Assembly (NCBI GenBank): GCA_031278935.1
Contig: JAITJK010000049.1
Span: 1-14,141, forward strand
Source: Spirochaetaceae bacterium
GTDB taxonomy: Bacteria > Spirochaetota > Spirochaetia > Treponematales > Breznakiellaceae
DNA: 14,141 bases
Direction: 5' to 3'
A program made the position numbers and the translations under genes. The notes beneath the pieces were generated by a model. The model was not told the DNA's origin. It did not search any database and was given only the letters and a program-made list of their open reading frames with translations. This document shows positions 1-8,457 of the stretch, one piece after another. The first letter of the stretch is position 1. Every line of letters begins with the position of its first letter.

Positions 1-1584
1 CCCCGGACCTTCACCTCAAGCCTGGTGGAAGGGCCCGTGTCCAAGGCTTCGGCGAATCAGCGCAAGGGCCGGGCCGGGCGTACCCAGCCTGGAACGACGT
101 ACCGGCTCTATACCCGTAAGGATTTTGAGAACCGCCTCCTCATTACCCCTGAAGAAATCTATCGTACAGACCTGTCCGAAGTCGTCCTCCGTATGGCCGA
201 TCTAGGACTTACGGCCTTTGAGGAATTTGATTTCATTGCCCCCCCCAACCGGGAGGGCCTCATCGCGGCTATTGAGACCTTGAACCTCTTGAACGCCCTG
301 GAAACGGATCGCACCCTCTCCAAGATAGGGAAACTGATGACCGAGTTTCCCCTGCCTCCCCGGCAGTCCCGGATTATTGTGGAGGCTATCCTGCACTATC
401 CCCAGATAATCCAGGAAACTCTGATAGCCGCAGCGTTTCTCTCCACCCAAAGCCCCTATATTCTGCCGCCTGGAGAGGAAACCGACGCCCGTAAAGCCCA
501 TCACCGGTTCCGGGACGCAGGTGGAGACTTTGTTTCCTACCTGAAACTCTATAATGCTTATCAAGAGGCCCGGAATAAGGTGCAGTTTTGTGAAAAGAAC
601 TACCTGGATGAACGGGCCATGAAGGAAATTGTCAACGTTACCGCCCAGCTTGGGGAGATTGTCAGCAGCCTTGATATTCCGATTCCTTCACATCCCCAGG
701 GGTTCTCCACCGAAGACTACCTGTGTGCCGTGGCCCGGGGACTTATCCAGTTCGTCTGCGTCCGGGAAGGCCGGGATATGTACCGTAGCCTCACGGCGGA
801 TCGGATATTGATTCACCCCGGTTCGGTAATGTTCAAGATGGATCCGGAATACATCGTGGCCGGGGAAATCGTGCGGACCACCCGTATGTACGCCATGTCG
901 GTTTCTCCCCTTTCCCGCAAAGCCCTGGAAAAGATAAGCGATACCTTGTTTGAACGCCTGGGAGCCCGGAATTCCCGGAGCGCTACGGCGGAAAGCTCTG
1001 CCTGCGTCCCGCCTAAACGGGTACGGGACTTTACTCAGGCTATTAAAATCGGTGATGAAGTCTTTGATATCGGCACAGTCAAGGGGAAGAAACTGGTTTC
1101 CCTGCCCTGGGAACGGCTGAGTAGGATAAAATCCCACCTCGGAACGGATTCTTTAGGGCTGTATAAGAACCTTCGGGGCAAGATCACCCTGGAAGGGGGC
1201 TATACCCTGTTGGAAGGGGAGAAGCTGGACCTCATCCTGGCCCTGGCCACCTCCTTGGACCTAGAGGGGGTGCGGGAAAAGCAATGGCCCCGAAAAGAAC
1301 GCTTTCATTTCCCGGAAAACCTGCAAGCCCTGCTGGCCTTCCTCCCGGACCTGGTAAGCCCAGCGCTCTGGAAAGCCCATAAAAAAGAGGTAGGGTTTAT
1401 CTGCCTGTTGAACGACGGGGCCGGTACGTACTGGTTTACCTGTTCCCGGGGCTTTCATACGGGTCTGAACGAAAGCCTTGCCAGTTTAGAGGCCCTGATT
1501 GACGATTTAGGGGAATATGCGGATGGCGAAGTAAAGCGCGTGGTGAATCAAACCTACCGAAAACTCTCGGATTATCTGGGTTAG
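1..1584 (+). CDS. hrpA: ATP-dependent RNA helicase, DEAH-box HrpA-like, C-terminal part (5' truncated by window)
   Basis: The reading frame is open from base 1 to the TAG at 1582-1584, giving 527 visible residues; the start and the DEAH/Walker motifs lie upstream of the window. Visible residues 20-27 read QRKGRAGR, helicase motif VI (arginine finger) of DEAH-box superfamily 2 enzymes, preceded by the typical VSKASAN segment and followed by PGTTYRLYT. Next comes the winged-helix/ratchet (HA2) region, beginning at EIYRTDLSEVVLRMADLG, and then an OB-fold-like segment with ILIHPGSVMF. These enzymes unwind or remodel RNA or RNP using ATP in the cytoplasm. About 190 further residues follow the OB region, up to DYLG; I recognise no domain there. 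HrpB is the alternative, but the post-motif VI sequence fits HrpA/eukaryotic DHX types better. A run of 8 C (239-246) inside the gene is in frame and encodes IAPPN. Confidence 0.85.
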   Translation, partial: PRTFTSSLVEGPVSKASANQRKGRAGRTQPGTTYRLYTRKDFENRLLITPEEIYRTDLSEVVLRMADLGLTAFEEFDFIAPPNREGLIAAIETLNLLNALETDRTLSKIGKLMTEFPLPPRQSRIIVEAILHYPQIIQETLIAAAFLSTQSPYILPPGEETDARKAHHRFRDAGGDFVSYLKLYNAYQEARNKVQFCEKNYLDERAMKEIVNVTAQLGEIVSSLDIPIPSHPQGFSTEDYLCAVARGLIQFVCVREGRDMYRSLTADRILIHPGSVMFKMDPEYIVAGEIVRTTRMYAMSVSPLSRKALEKISDTLFERLGARNSRSATAESSACVPPKRVRDFTQAIKIGDEVFDIGTVKGKKLVSLPWERLSRIKSHLGTDSLGLYKNLRGKITLEGGYTLLEGEKLDLILALATSLDLEGVREKQWPRKERFHFPENLQALLAFLPDLVSPALWKAHKKEVGFICLLNDGAGTYWFTCSRGFHTGLNESLASLEALIDDLGEYADGEVKRVVNQTYRKLSDYLG

Positions 1585-1587
1585 GAC

Positions 1588-1621
1588 AAAAATTCCCGGC
1601 CGATGCAGCACCAGCCGGGAA
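1588..1621 (-). terminator. Intrinsic terminator, minus strand (downstream of the hemerythrin gene)
   Basis: TTCCCGGC (1593-1600) and GCCGGGAA (1614-1621) form an 8-bp stem with a 13-nt loop. Read on the minus strand the stem is followed by TTTTTGT; read on the plus strand there is no T-run after it. It therefore terminates leftward transcripts, most likely that of the hemerythrin gene about 160 nt upstream. It sits directly behind the helicase stop codon and may also protect that mRNA's 3' end. A second perfect hairpin, CCGTATC-tcct-GATACGG (1691-1708), lies in the same intergenic stretch but has no T-run on either strand. Confidence 0.7.
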
Positions 1622-1781
1622 CCACTGAGTATCCGTTCCATCACCATGAGCCAAAACATCAGTAACGATGGAGCGAATCGGGTAATCCCACCGTATCTCC
1701 TGATACGGCGGACCTGATCCTAACTATAGCCCCTGGAAGGGCCACTGTCAATAAATGGGGGTGTCCCTTAGGGGCAAAGGC

Positions 1782-2222
1782 TTAGTCAACCATCTCCTCT
1801 GCGGCTTGCTTGAAGTGCATACGGGCATAGAGGCCGTATTCCTGATCCGTTTTCGCAATATGAGTGAGGATCCATTCCCGCAAGTAGCGGACAAAGGTAT
1901 TCGGCACAATAGCCTTACCACTCTCGAACTTTTTAACATCCTCAAGAACTTTCTTAACAAATTTCTCGTGCTCTTTCTTATGTTCCGGCAAGCCGGGAAA
2001 CCCCATGCGTTCCATAAGCTTCTCTTCTGCGGAGAAATGAAAGGCCACATAATTTACCAAATCGTGTACGGCTTTTTTAAAATAGAACCTGCCACTCTCG
2101 GTCCCGGTGAGACAGGCGTCATAGAGCAGTCGCGTCAGGTTAATCAATTCTTTGTGCTGATCATCGATTTTCACTATTCCCACAGAATAGATATCTTTCC
2201 ATGCAATAAACTCTTCAATCAT
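1782..2222 (-). CDS. Bacteriohemerythrin (O2-binding non-haem di-iron protein)
   Basis: A single-domain hemerythrin of 146 residues, the usual size for a stand-alone bacterial member. All seven di-iron ligands of the family can be placed: His23 in DDQHKEL, His62 and Glu66 in HFSAEE, His81 and His85 in HKKEH, His121 and Asp126 in HIAKTD. The N-terminal IAWKDIYSVGI also matches the family. These cytoplasmic proteins bind O2 reversibly and serve as oxygen stores, scavengers or sensors; in an anaerobic or microaerophilic gut spirochaete a protective or sensory role is plausible (inference). No methyl-accepting domain is attached. The start is supported by AGGAG (plus-strand 2229-2233) six nt before the ATG. 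It is transcribed divergently from carA across a 147-nt gap and ends at a terminator at 1588-1621. Confidence 0.93.
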   Translation of the reverse strand: MIEEFIAWKDIYSVGIVKIDDQHKELINLTRLLYDACLTGTESGRFYFKKAVHDLVNYVAFHFSAEEKLMERMGFPGLPEHKKEHEKFVKKVLEDVKKFESGKAIVPNTFVRYLREWILTHIAKTDQEYGLYARMHFKQAAEEMVD

Positions 2223-2304
2223 ACCATACTCCTGATGCTTTTCGTGCTATATACCGTCTAAGCCCCCATAGTATTCCCGGCGGTATGAACCCATAGGGTT
2301 ATCC

Positions 2305-2333
2305 TTGTCATGGTATGGATTTTAGTCTACCAT
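2305..2333 (+). promoter_or_regulatory. Putative sigma70-type promoter of carAB
   Basis: TTGTCA (2305-2310, 5/6 to TTGACA) lies 17 nt before TACCAT (2328-2333, 4/6 to TATAAT). A start near 2340 would give a ~30-nt leader before the carA ATG. The perfect 10-bp palindrome AGAACGTTCT (2335-2344) falls on the predicted start site and could be an operator. A second dyad, AACCC-ata-GGGTT (2288-2300), lies just upstream, between this promoter and the divergent hemerythrin gene. No PyrR-type or other attenuator is visible. Confidence 0.4.
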
Positions 2334-2369
2334 AAGAACGTTCTATTGTCTAGAAATACCGGAGAAAAC

Positions 2370-3518
2370 ATGAAAAAACGTATTCCCTCGGCGCGGCGGG
2401 TCCGCCAGGCTACCTTGGTGTTAGAAGACGGTTCCGAATATACAGGTTGGTCCTTCGGCGGCGCGCTATCCCAGGCCGGAGAAGTGGTCTTTACCACCGG
2501 TATGACCGGCTACCCCCAGGCATTAACCGACCCCAGCTTCCGGGGACAGATTCTCGTCTGTACCTATCCTTTAATAGGCAATTACGGCGTCCCGGCGCAG
2601 CCCAAAACCGGGGATCCCTATGTGGACGACCTGGGCATCCCAGTACACTTTGAATCCTCCCGGATTCAGGTCGCCGGCCTGGTAGTGGCCGAGGCCTGCC
2701 CGGAACCTAGCCACTTTGCATCGGGGATGACCCTTTCCGCCTGGCTCGAGCGTAGCCAGGTTCCGGGGATATATGGCATTGACACCCGCGCGCTCACCTG
2801 CCGTTTGCGGGAACAAGGGGTCATGCAAGGGAAGATTCTCCTTGAGGGGAGCCGGGAAGTAACCTTAGAGTCAGGGGTCTGCTCCCATCCAGTCTCGGAT
2901 GTTTCCCCCAAAGAAGCCAAGACCTTAAGGCCCCGGGGCAGTGAAGGGATACCGCTCCCCCGGATCGCCCTCATCGACTGCGGGGCTAAAGCAAATATTC
3001 TGCGCTGCCTCCTTGCCCGGAAAGTGGAAGTGCAGCGTCTTCCCTGGGATCAGGACCTCCGGGACACAGAATACGACGGCCTCTTTCTTTCTAATGGACC
3101 GGGCGACCCCAAGGCCTGTGGCAAAACCATTGCGGCCATCCGCCACGCCTTTGACCGGGGCAAGCCCATTTTCGGCATTTGCCTGGGGAATCAGATCATG
3201 GCCTTGGCCGCCGGAGCGGACACCTATAAGCTCCCCTACGGCCATCGGGGCCAGAACCAACCCTGCATCGAAACTGGGACGCGGCGCTGCTACATCACCA
3301 GTCAGAACCACGGGTATGCGGTGCGCACGGATACCCTGCCCAAGACTTGGGAACCCTGGTTTGTCAACGGCAACGACGGTACCATTGAGGGTATCCGCTC
3401 TACCCAGGGGCCTTTTTCCGCAGTGCAGTTCCACCCAGAAGGCTGCCCCGGACCCCGGGACACGGAGTTTCTTATAGACCAATTCATTGAGGATGTAAGA
3501 AACACCGCTAACTACTAA
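2370..3518 (+). CDS. carA: Carbamoyl-phosphate synthase small (glutaminase) subunit
   Basis: Hydrolyses glutamine and channels ammonia to CarB for carbamoyl phosphate synthesis, the shared first step of pyrimidine and arginine biosynthesis. The product from the ATG at 2370 is 382 residues, matching the usual CarA length. The N-terminal CarA domain contains LEDGSEYTGWSFG and the TTGMTGYPQALTDPSF segment. The C-terminal class I glutamine amidotransferase domain has Cys271 in FGICLGNQ as nucleophile and His355/Glu357 in FHPEG, with the oxyanion-region motif LSNGPGDP. The ATG at 2370 is chosen over the in-frame GTG at 2310 because GGAG (2361-2364) lies 5 nt upstream, the length fits, and the predicted promoter overlaps the upstream codons. 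carB follows after 40 nt, forming an operon. Confidence 0.97.
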   Translation: MKKRIPSARRVRQATLVLEDGSEYTGWSFGGALSQAGEVVFTTGMTGYPQALTDPSFRGQILVCTYPLIGNYGVPAQPKTGDPYVDDLGIPVHFESSRIQVAGLVVAEACPEPSHFASGMTLSAWLERSQVPGIYGIDTRALTCRLREQGVMQGKILLEGSREVTLESGVCSHPVSDVSPKEAKTLRPRGSEGIPLPRIALIDCGAKANILRCLLARKVEVQRLPWDQDLRDTEYDGLFLSNGPGDPKACGKTIAAIRHAFDRGKPIFGICLGNQIMALAAGADTYKLPYGHRGQNQPCIETGTRRCYITSQNHGYAVRTDTLPKTWEPWFVNGNDGTIEGIRSTQGPFSAVQFHPEGCPGPRDTEFLIDQFIEDVRNTANY

Positions 3519-3558
3519 CTATAATAATGAGTATGTGGCTTCGAGAAAAAAGGAAAAC

Positions 3559-6500
3559 ATGATACACCATACGATACAGAAGGTCCTGGTCCTCGGTTCT
3601 GGAGGGCTTAAAATCGGACAGGCTGGGGAATTCGACTATTCCGGTTCCCAGGCCCTCAAGGCTCTACGGGAAGAGGGCGTCAAAACGGTCCTCATTAATC
3701 CCAACATAGCTACTATTCAAACCAGCGAAGGCATGGCGGATGCGACCTATTTCCTCCCCTTAAGCCCCGAATACGTGACCCAGGTCATCGAAAAGGAACA
3801 GGTAGACGGCCTACTTTTAGCCTTCGGCGGTCAAACTGCCCTGAATTGCGGAGTGGCTTTGGCTCGGGAAGGCATCCTTGAGCGTTACGCCGTCAAGGTG
3901 CTGGGTACTCCCGTCACCGCCATTGAAGATACCGAAGACCGGCAGCGCTTCGTGAATCGCTTGAACGAAATCTCCGTCAAAAGTCCCCGGAGCATGGCCG
4001 TTACCAACCTCCAAGAGGCCGCTGCCGCCGCCTGGGAAATCGGGTATCCCGTGATGGTTCGCTCGGCCTTTGCCCTGGGCGGGGCAGGGTCCGGGATATG
4101 CCGCACCGAGGCGGCCCTCCGGGAACGCTGCGAGCGGGCGTTCTCCCAGGCCCCCCAGCTCTTGGTGGAAGAATGGCTGGGTGGCTGGAAAGAGATCGAA
4201 TACGAAGTGGTCCGGGACGCCTATGACAACTGTATTACCGTGTGTAATATGGAAAACTTTGATCCTTTGGGCATCCATACCGGAGAAAGTATCGTGGTGG
4301 CTCCCTCTCAAACCCTTACGGATGCGGAGTACCATAAGCTCAGGAGCATCGCCCTCAAGGTGATTCGCCACCTGGGGATTGTGGGGGAGTGCAATATCCA
4401 ATACGCCCTGGACCCGGCCTCTGAAGATTACCGTATTATAGAAGTAAATGCCCGGCTTTCCCGCAGTTCCGCCCTGGCTTCCAAGGCCACGGGCTATCCC
4501 CTAGCCTTTGTGGCGGCTAAACTCGCCCTGGGCTTCTCCTTAGCGGAGATTGAAAACCGCATCACCCGGGTAACCAGCGCCTGTTTCGAGCCCGCCCTGG
4601 ACTATTGCGTGGTGAAAGTCCCCCGCTGGGACCTCACCAAGTTTAAGCACGTGGAAACCCGTATCGGTTCAGAGATGAAATCCGTGGGGGAAGTCATGTC
4701 CATAGGCCGGACCTTTGAAGAAGCCCTGCAAAAGGCCCTACGGATGACCGGCATCGGCGCGCCGGGCTTGGCCGGCGAAGACAGCCTCTGTGGGATTAAG
4801 GCCGGGAAAATCCAAGAAGCCCTGACTAAACCCACGGACCGGCGGATTTTCGTCATCTACCGGGCCCTGGCTGAGGGCTGGTCCATCGACCGGATTCACC
4901 GGCTTACCAAGATAGACCCTTGGTTCCTGGCCAAAATCGCTCAGGTTCTGGAAACCGAACAGGCCTTGCGAGGCGTGTGGACCGAAACCTGCGCCCTACG
5001 CCCGGCGGTGCCCTTTGAGCTTTTGGCAAAGGCCAAGCGTATGGGTTTTTCCGACGACCGCATCGGGGCGCTGGTGGGCCGTTCTGGGGCGGAGATTCGG
5101 TTGCTGCGGGAAGATTACCGGCTGCGGCCCCAGATAAAGCAGATAGACACCCTGGCTGCGGAATATCCGGCCAAGACCAATTACCTCTATATGACTTATG
5201 GGGCCGCAGGCCGGGGAAGCGGTTCCCGGGACGATGTGGCTCCTTCCCTCCGTGGGGCGATGGTCCTCGGTTCCGGGGCCTACCGCATCGGGAGCAGCGT
5301 GGAATTCGACTGGTGCTGCGTCAACGCCGTGGAAACCGCCCGGAAGCTGGGCCGCTACACCATCATGGTGAACTGCAACCCGGAAACGGTCTCCACGGAC
5401 TACGACGTATGCGACCGGCTCTATTTCGAGGAACTGACCCTGGAGCGGATTCTAGATATTTATGAACGGGAACGACCAGAAGGGGTTATCCTTTCTATGG
5501 GAGGCCAGATTCCCAATAACTTAGCTACCAAGCTCTACGACGCCGGTATCCTGATTTACGGGACCCGGCCCCAGTCCATTGATATGGCCGAGGATCGGCA
5601 TAAATTTTCCGCACTCCTAGACGAGCTTGGCATTGAACAGCCGCCCTGGAAAGAGCTCACCGACTTGCCTGAAGCCAAGGCCTTTGCCCTAAGCGTAGGA
5701 TATCCCGTGCTTATCCGTCCCAGTTACGTGCTTTCTGGGGCGGCCATGAACGTGGCCTGGGACGACGAGAGTCTTGAAACCTTTTTGAACCTGGCCACGG
5801 ATGTTTCTGCGGAGCATCCGGTGGTGATCTCCAAGTTTGTGGATAATTCTAAGGAAATCGAAATTGACGCGGTGGCCAAGCGGGGGGAGATACTGTTCCA
5901 CGCCATCACTGAACATATTGAAAATGCCGGGGTTCATTCCGGGGATGCAACGGTGGTGCTCCCGGCGCAGCGGCTCTATATCGAAACCATTCGGAAGATC
6001 CACAAGATCAGTTCCCACATTGCCAAAGCTCTGGACATAACCGGGCCCTTCAACATTCAGTTTTTGGCTTACCGGAACCGGGTTCAGGTGATCGAGTGCA
6101 ACCTCCGGGCCAGCCGAAGTTTTCCCTTTTGTTCCAAAGTAAGCCGGGTAAACATGATCGAGATGGCCGTGAGGGCCATGCTGGACGAGAGTGTACAGAA
6201 GGCCCCGTCTTCGGCCCTGGACCTGGAATGGGTGGGGGTCAAGGCCGCGCAGTTCAGCTTTTCCCGGCTCCACGGGGTTGACCCGGTTTCCGGGGTGGAA
6301 ATGGCCTCTACCGGAGAAGTGGGGTGTATCGGGACGGAGCTGCACGACGCCTTTCTCAAGGCCCTGCTTTCCGTGGGCTACCGGATACCCCAGAAGGGGA
6401 TCCTCCTCTCCACCGGGCCTATTGGGGATAAAGCGGACTTTGTGGATTCCGCTCGGAAGCTGATTGCTATGGGGTATACCCTGTACGCCTCCCGGGGTAC

Positions 6501-6795
6501 GGCGCAATTTTTAGGTTCTCATGGCATGGCGGTTACGCCCCTTTACTGGCCTCTAGAGTCCAAGAAGCCGAACATCACGGACTATATTAAGGACCGGGAA
6601 ATCGACATGATCATCAATGTACCTAAAGACAACCGGGAGACGGAGCTTAAGAACAATTACCTCATCCGCCGGATGGCCGTGGACTTTGATATACCCCTCT
6701 TTACCAACATCAAGGTAGCCAAGGAGTTCATTGACGCCCTGGAGTACCGGCGGGAAAAAGGCCTGGAGATCCGTGCTTGGGAAGAGTACCACTAA
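3559..6795 (+). CDS. carB: Carbamoyl-phosphate synthase large subunit
   Basis: Synthesises carbamoyl phosphate from bicarbonate, two ATP and the ammonia supplied by CarA. The 1078-residue product matches the family length of about 1070. It has two homologous synthetase halves, each with a pre-ATP-grasp and an ATP-grasp domain: first half from about residue 8 (KVLVLGSGGLKIGQAGEFDY) with ATP-grasp from ~122; second half from about 565 (MVLGSGAYRIGSSVEFDW) with ATP-grasp from ~674. The metal/nucleotide segment IIEVNARLSRSSALASKATG is intact. An MGS-like allosteric domain begins near residue 945 (KGILLSTGPIGDKADFV). The ATG at 3559 has AAGGA five nt upstream; the in-frame GTG at 3535 has no comparable site. 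Several segments, such as HLGIVGECNIQ, resemble the Bacteroidota/eukaryotic CAD class more than the E. coli enzyme. No frameshift is visible. The nearest clear terminator is about 350 nt downstream. Confidence 0.97.
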   Translation: MIHHTIQKVLVLGSGGLKIGQAGEFDYSGSQALKALREEGVKTVLINPNIATIQTSEGMADATYFLPLSPEYVTQVIEKEQVDGLLLAFGGQTALNCGVALAREGILERYAVKVLGTPVTAIEDTEDRQRFVNRLNEISVKSPRSMAVTNLQEAAAAAWEIGYPVMVRSAFALGGAGSGICRTEAALRERCERAFSQAPQLLVEEWLGGWKEIEYEVVRDAYDNCITVCNMENFDPLGIHTGESIVVAPSQTLTDAEYHKLRSIALKVIRHLGIVGECNIQYALDPASEDYRIIEVNARLSRSSALASKATGYPLAFVAAKLALGFSLAEIENRITRVTSACFEPALDYCVVKVPRWDLTKFKHVETRIGSEMKSVGEVMSIGRTFEEALQKALRMTGIGAPGLAGEDSLCGIKAGKIQEALTKPTDRRIFVIYRALAEGWSIDRIHRLTKIDPWFLAKIAQVLETEQALRGVWTETCALRPAVPFELLAKAKRMGFSDDRIGALVGRSGAEIRLLREDYRLRPQIKQIDTLAAEYPAKTNYLYMTYGAAGRGSGSRDDVAPSLRGAMVLGSGAYRIGSSVEFDWCCVNAVETARKLGRYTIMVNCNPETVSTDYDVCDRLYFEELTLERILDIYERERPEGVILSMGGQIPNNLATKLYDAGILIYGTRPQSIDMAEDRHKFSALLDELGIEQPPWKELTDLPEAKAFALSVGYPVLIRPSYVLSGAAMNVAWDDESLETFLNLATDVSAEHPVVISKFVDNSKEIEIDAVAKRGEILFHAITEHIENAGVHSGDATVVLPAQRLYIETIRKIHKISSHIAKALDITGPFNIQFLAYRNRVQVIECNLRASRSFPFCSKVSRVNMIEMAVRAMLDESVQKAPSSALDLEWVGVKAAQFSFSRLHGVDPVSGVEMASTGEVGCIGTELHDAFLKALLSVGYRIPQKGILLSTGPIGDKADFVDSARKLIAMGYTLYASRGTAQFLGSHGMAVTPLYWPLESKKPNITDYIKDREIDMIINVPKDNRETELKNNYLIRRMAVDFDIPLFTNIKVAKEFIDALEYRREKGLEIRAWEEYH

Positions 6796-6983
6796 CCCCC
6801 AGGGGCCCTTAATGCCCGCAACTAACCGCAGGGGTAGGAGACCAGTGGCCCCTCGCTTCTTGTGCCTGCCGCTTTGGAATAAAGCCCTCAATACGCCCAC
6901 CGCAGGTGCAGAATTGTTTTACTGCGCTCGGAATGACCTTATTTATGAAAATCTGCAATTGGACTTTTTTCTTCCCCTCTCAC

Positions 6984-7092
6984 GTTACCTAAATAGGTCC
7001 GTCCCACAAAATGTAGGAACGAAGGGACCTGCGCCGTACGCTGCCCCCCAATACGCCTCCAGGGTAAATGGTGCAAATGGGGGTAAAGTTGT
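6984..7092 (+). repeat. Diverged dispersed repeat, copy A (~109 bp)
   Basis: This stretch aligns along its whole length, with small gaps, to the reverse complement of 8581-8691. Shared blocks in order: GTTAC-TAA, AGGT, CACAAAA/ACAAAA, AGGAAC-AA, ACCT-CG, AATACGCCTCCA versus AGTATGCCTCCA, AAATGGT versus AGATGGT, and a terminal GTTGT. Both copies contain an internal inverted repeat; here AGGTCC (6994-6999) pairs with GGACCT. The similarity survives in translation (VPQN-GTK in both), but that follows from the DNA similarity and does not show coding. It could be a decayed miniature element or an intergenic RNA-structure repeat. Confidence 0.5.
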
Positions 7093-7150
7093 AGGCTGGA
7101 GTGCCGATATATAACTATCAGGATAGGGGAGATGATACCCCTAGATATAG

Positions 7151-7191
7151 AAAACGGTGCGCGTATCGACGTCCAGGCGCACTGTTTTTTT
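7151..7191. terminator. Bidirectional intrinsic terminator between carB and alaA
   Basis: ACGGTGCGC (7154-7162) pairs with GCGCACTGT (7177-7185), nine pairs including one G-U, across a 14-nt loop. On the plus strand the stem runs into TTTTTTTATTTT. On the minus strand it is followed by TTTTCT because AAAA precedes the stem. It therefore suits both the carAB transcript and the convergent alaA transcript, whose stop codon lies only about 10 nt away. Confidence 0.85.
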
Positions 7192-7200
7192 ATTTTATCC

Positions 7201-8418
7201 CTACTCCTGCCGGTAGTGTTCCAAAAATACGCCGATTCGACCTATGGCTTCTTGCAGGGTTTCCTTATCCGGGAGAAAAACCACGCGGAAATGATCCGGC
7301 TCAGGCCAGTTAAACCCCGTTCCCTGAACCACCAGTAGTCGTTGTTTCTGCAACAAATCCATCACAAAACGCTCGTCATCAACAATGCCGAAACGGGCCG
7401 TATCCACCCGAGGGAAACAATAGAGGGCCCCTCGAGGCGCCACTACATGCATACCAGGGATAGCATTGAGCATCGTAACTGCGGTGTCCCGCTGTTCCTT
7501 GAGCCGGCCGCCGGGAAGTATCAGGTCGTTGATGCTCTGGTAGCCCCCTAGGGCGGTTTGGATGCCCAACTGGCCCGGCACATTGGCGCAGATCCGCATA
7601 TTCGACAGTAGTTCCAGGCCACTGAGATAGTCAGCGGCGCTCTTTTTGTTCCCCGATAGTACCATCCAACCTGCCCGGAACCCCGCTGACCGGTAGGCCT
7701 TAGAGAGGCCGTTGAAGGTAACGGTCAGCACCTCGGGATCCACCGTGGAAAGGGGTATGGCCTTGACCCCATCGTACACGATACGGTCGTAGATTTCATC
7801 GGCATAGAGGATGAGGTCCTGTTCCCGGGCGATCCGGGCCAGGTCTTCCAGTACCTGCCGTTCATACACCGCCCCCGTAGGGTTATTGGGGTTTATCACC
7901 ACTATGGCCTTGGTCCGGGCGCTGAGCTTGGCGCGGATGTCCTCGACGTCCGGCTGCCAGGCGGCCCCTTCGTCGCAGCGGTAATGCACCGCCGTACCCC
8001 CGGCCAGGGTAACCGCTGCGGTCCACAGGGGATAATCCGGCATGGGCAGCAGGACCTCATCCCCGGTATTGAGTAATCCCTGCATAGCCATCACAATCAG
8101 CTCGCTCACTCCGTTGCCAATAAAAATATCGTCGATCTTCACATCCATCACGCCCTTAAACTGGAAATCATGCATGATCGCTTTACGGGCAGCGAAGAGA
8201 CCCTGGGAATCGCAGTACCCTTGGGCGGACTGGAGATTGATGATCATATCGTGGATGATTTCGTCTGGGGCGTTGAACCCAAAGGCCCCAGGATTACCGA
8301 TGTTGAGCTTCAAGAGCCGGTAACCCAGGGCCTCAAGGCGTTTCGCCTCTTTAAGCACCGGCCCCCGAATATCATAACACACGTCGTCCAATTTGGACGA
8401 TTTTTGAAAAACCCGCAT
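7201..8418 (-). CDS. alaA: Alanine aminotransferase (glutamate-pyruvate), PLP-dependent class I
   Basis: Transfers an amino group between glutamate and pyruvate to make alanine, in the cytoplasm, using pyridoxal phosphate. The 405-residue product has the same length as E. coli AlaA and is close to it throughout: KSSKLDDVCYDIRGPVLKEA at the N-terminus, LNIGNP, GYCDSQGL, IGNGVSELIV, NPNNPTGAVY (175-185), the cofactor Asp207 in YADEIYD, the Schiff-base Lys240 in FNGLSKAYR, then CANVPGQ-IQTALGGYQSI and VQGTGFNWPEPDHFR near the C-terminus. The minus-strand ATG at 8416-8418 is preceded by AAGGAGG with a 4-nt gap, an excellent site. It is a single-gene unit convergent with carAB and ending at the shared terminator. 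Its leader carries an intrinsic terminator (8458-8495), so premature termination may regulate it. Confidence 0.95.
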   Translation of the reverse strand: MRVFQKSSKLDDVCYDIRGPVLKEAKRLEALGYRLLKLNIGNPGAFGFNAPDEIIHDMIINLQSAQGYCDSQGLFAARKAIMHDFQFKGVMDVKIDDIFIGNGVSELIVMAMQGLLNTGDEVLLPMPDYPLWTAAVTLAGGTAVHYRCDEGAAWQPDVEDIRAKLSARTKAIVVINPNNPTGAVYERQVLEDLARIAREQDLILYADEIYDRIVYDGVKAIPLSTVDPEVLTVTFNGLSKAYRSAGFRAGWMVLSGNKKSAADYLSGLELLSNMRICANVPGQLGIQTALGGYQSINDLILPGGRLKEQRDTAVTMLNAIPGMHVVAPRGALYCFPRVDTARFGIVDDERFVMDLLQKQRLLVVQGTGFNWPEPDHFRVVFLPDKETLQEAIGRIGVFLEHYRQE

Positions 8419-8457
8419 AAATCCTCCTTCTTTATAAGGTACGGTTTGTATGCACCG

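Larger units (their letters stand above)
6796..7200. other. 405-nt intergenic region between convergent carB and alaA
   Basis: I see no credible gene here. The open frames crossing it lack ribosome-binding sites and recognisable content. It holds one copy of a ~110-bp repeat (6984-7092), a short additional match to the other copy of that repeat (CCACCGCAGGTG at 6897-6908), and the bidirectional terminator at 7151-7191. No T-run hairpin is seen immediately after the carB stop, so the carAB transcript probably runs through this stretch. Confidence 0.6.

Noticed and set aside
239..246. C8 run inside the helicase gene as a second phase-variable tract
   Set aside because: It is in frame within the conserved IAPPN segment and of ordinary length; no alternative frame suggests switching.
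1691..1708. Perfect hairpin CCGTATC-tcct-GATACGG as a terminator
   Set aside because: No T-run on either strand; recorded only as a hairpin of unknown role.
2925..3482. Open frames on both strands inside carA (178-185 codons)
   Set aside because: Out-of-frame shadows of the conserved glutaminase domain; no start signals or family match.
5689..6507. Long minus-strand open frame (272 codons) inside carB
   Set aside because: Antisense shadow of a conserved coding region in GC-rich DNA; no recognisable protein features.
6731..7114. Open frame overlapping the carB 3' end and running into the intergenic region
   Set aside because: No ribosome-binding site, low-complexity translation without domain features, spans the repeat.
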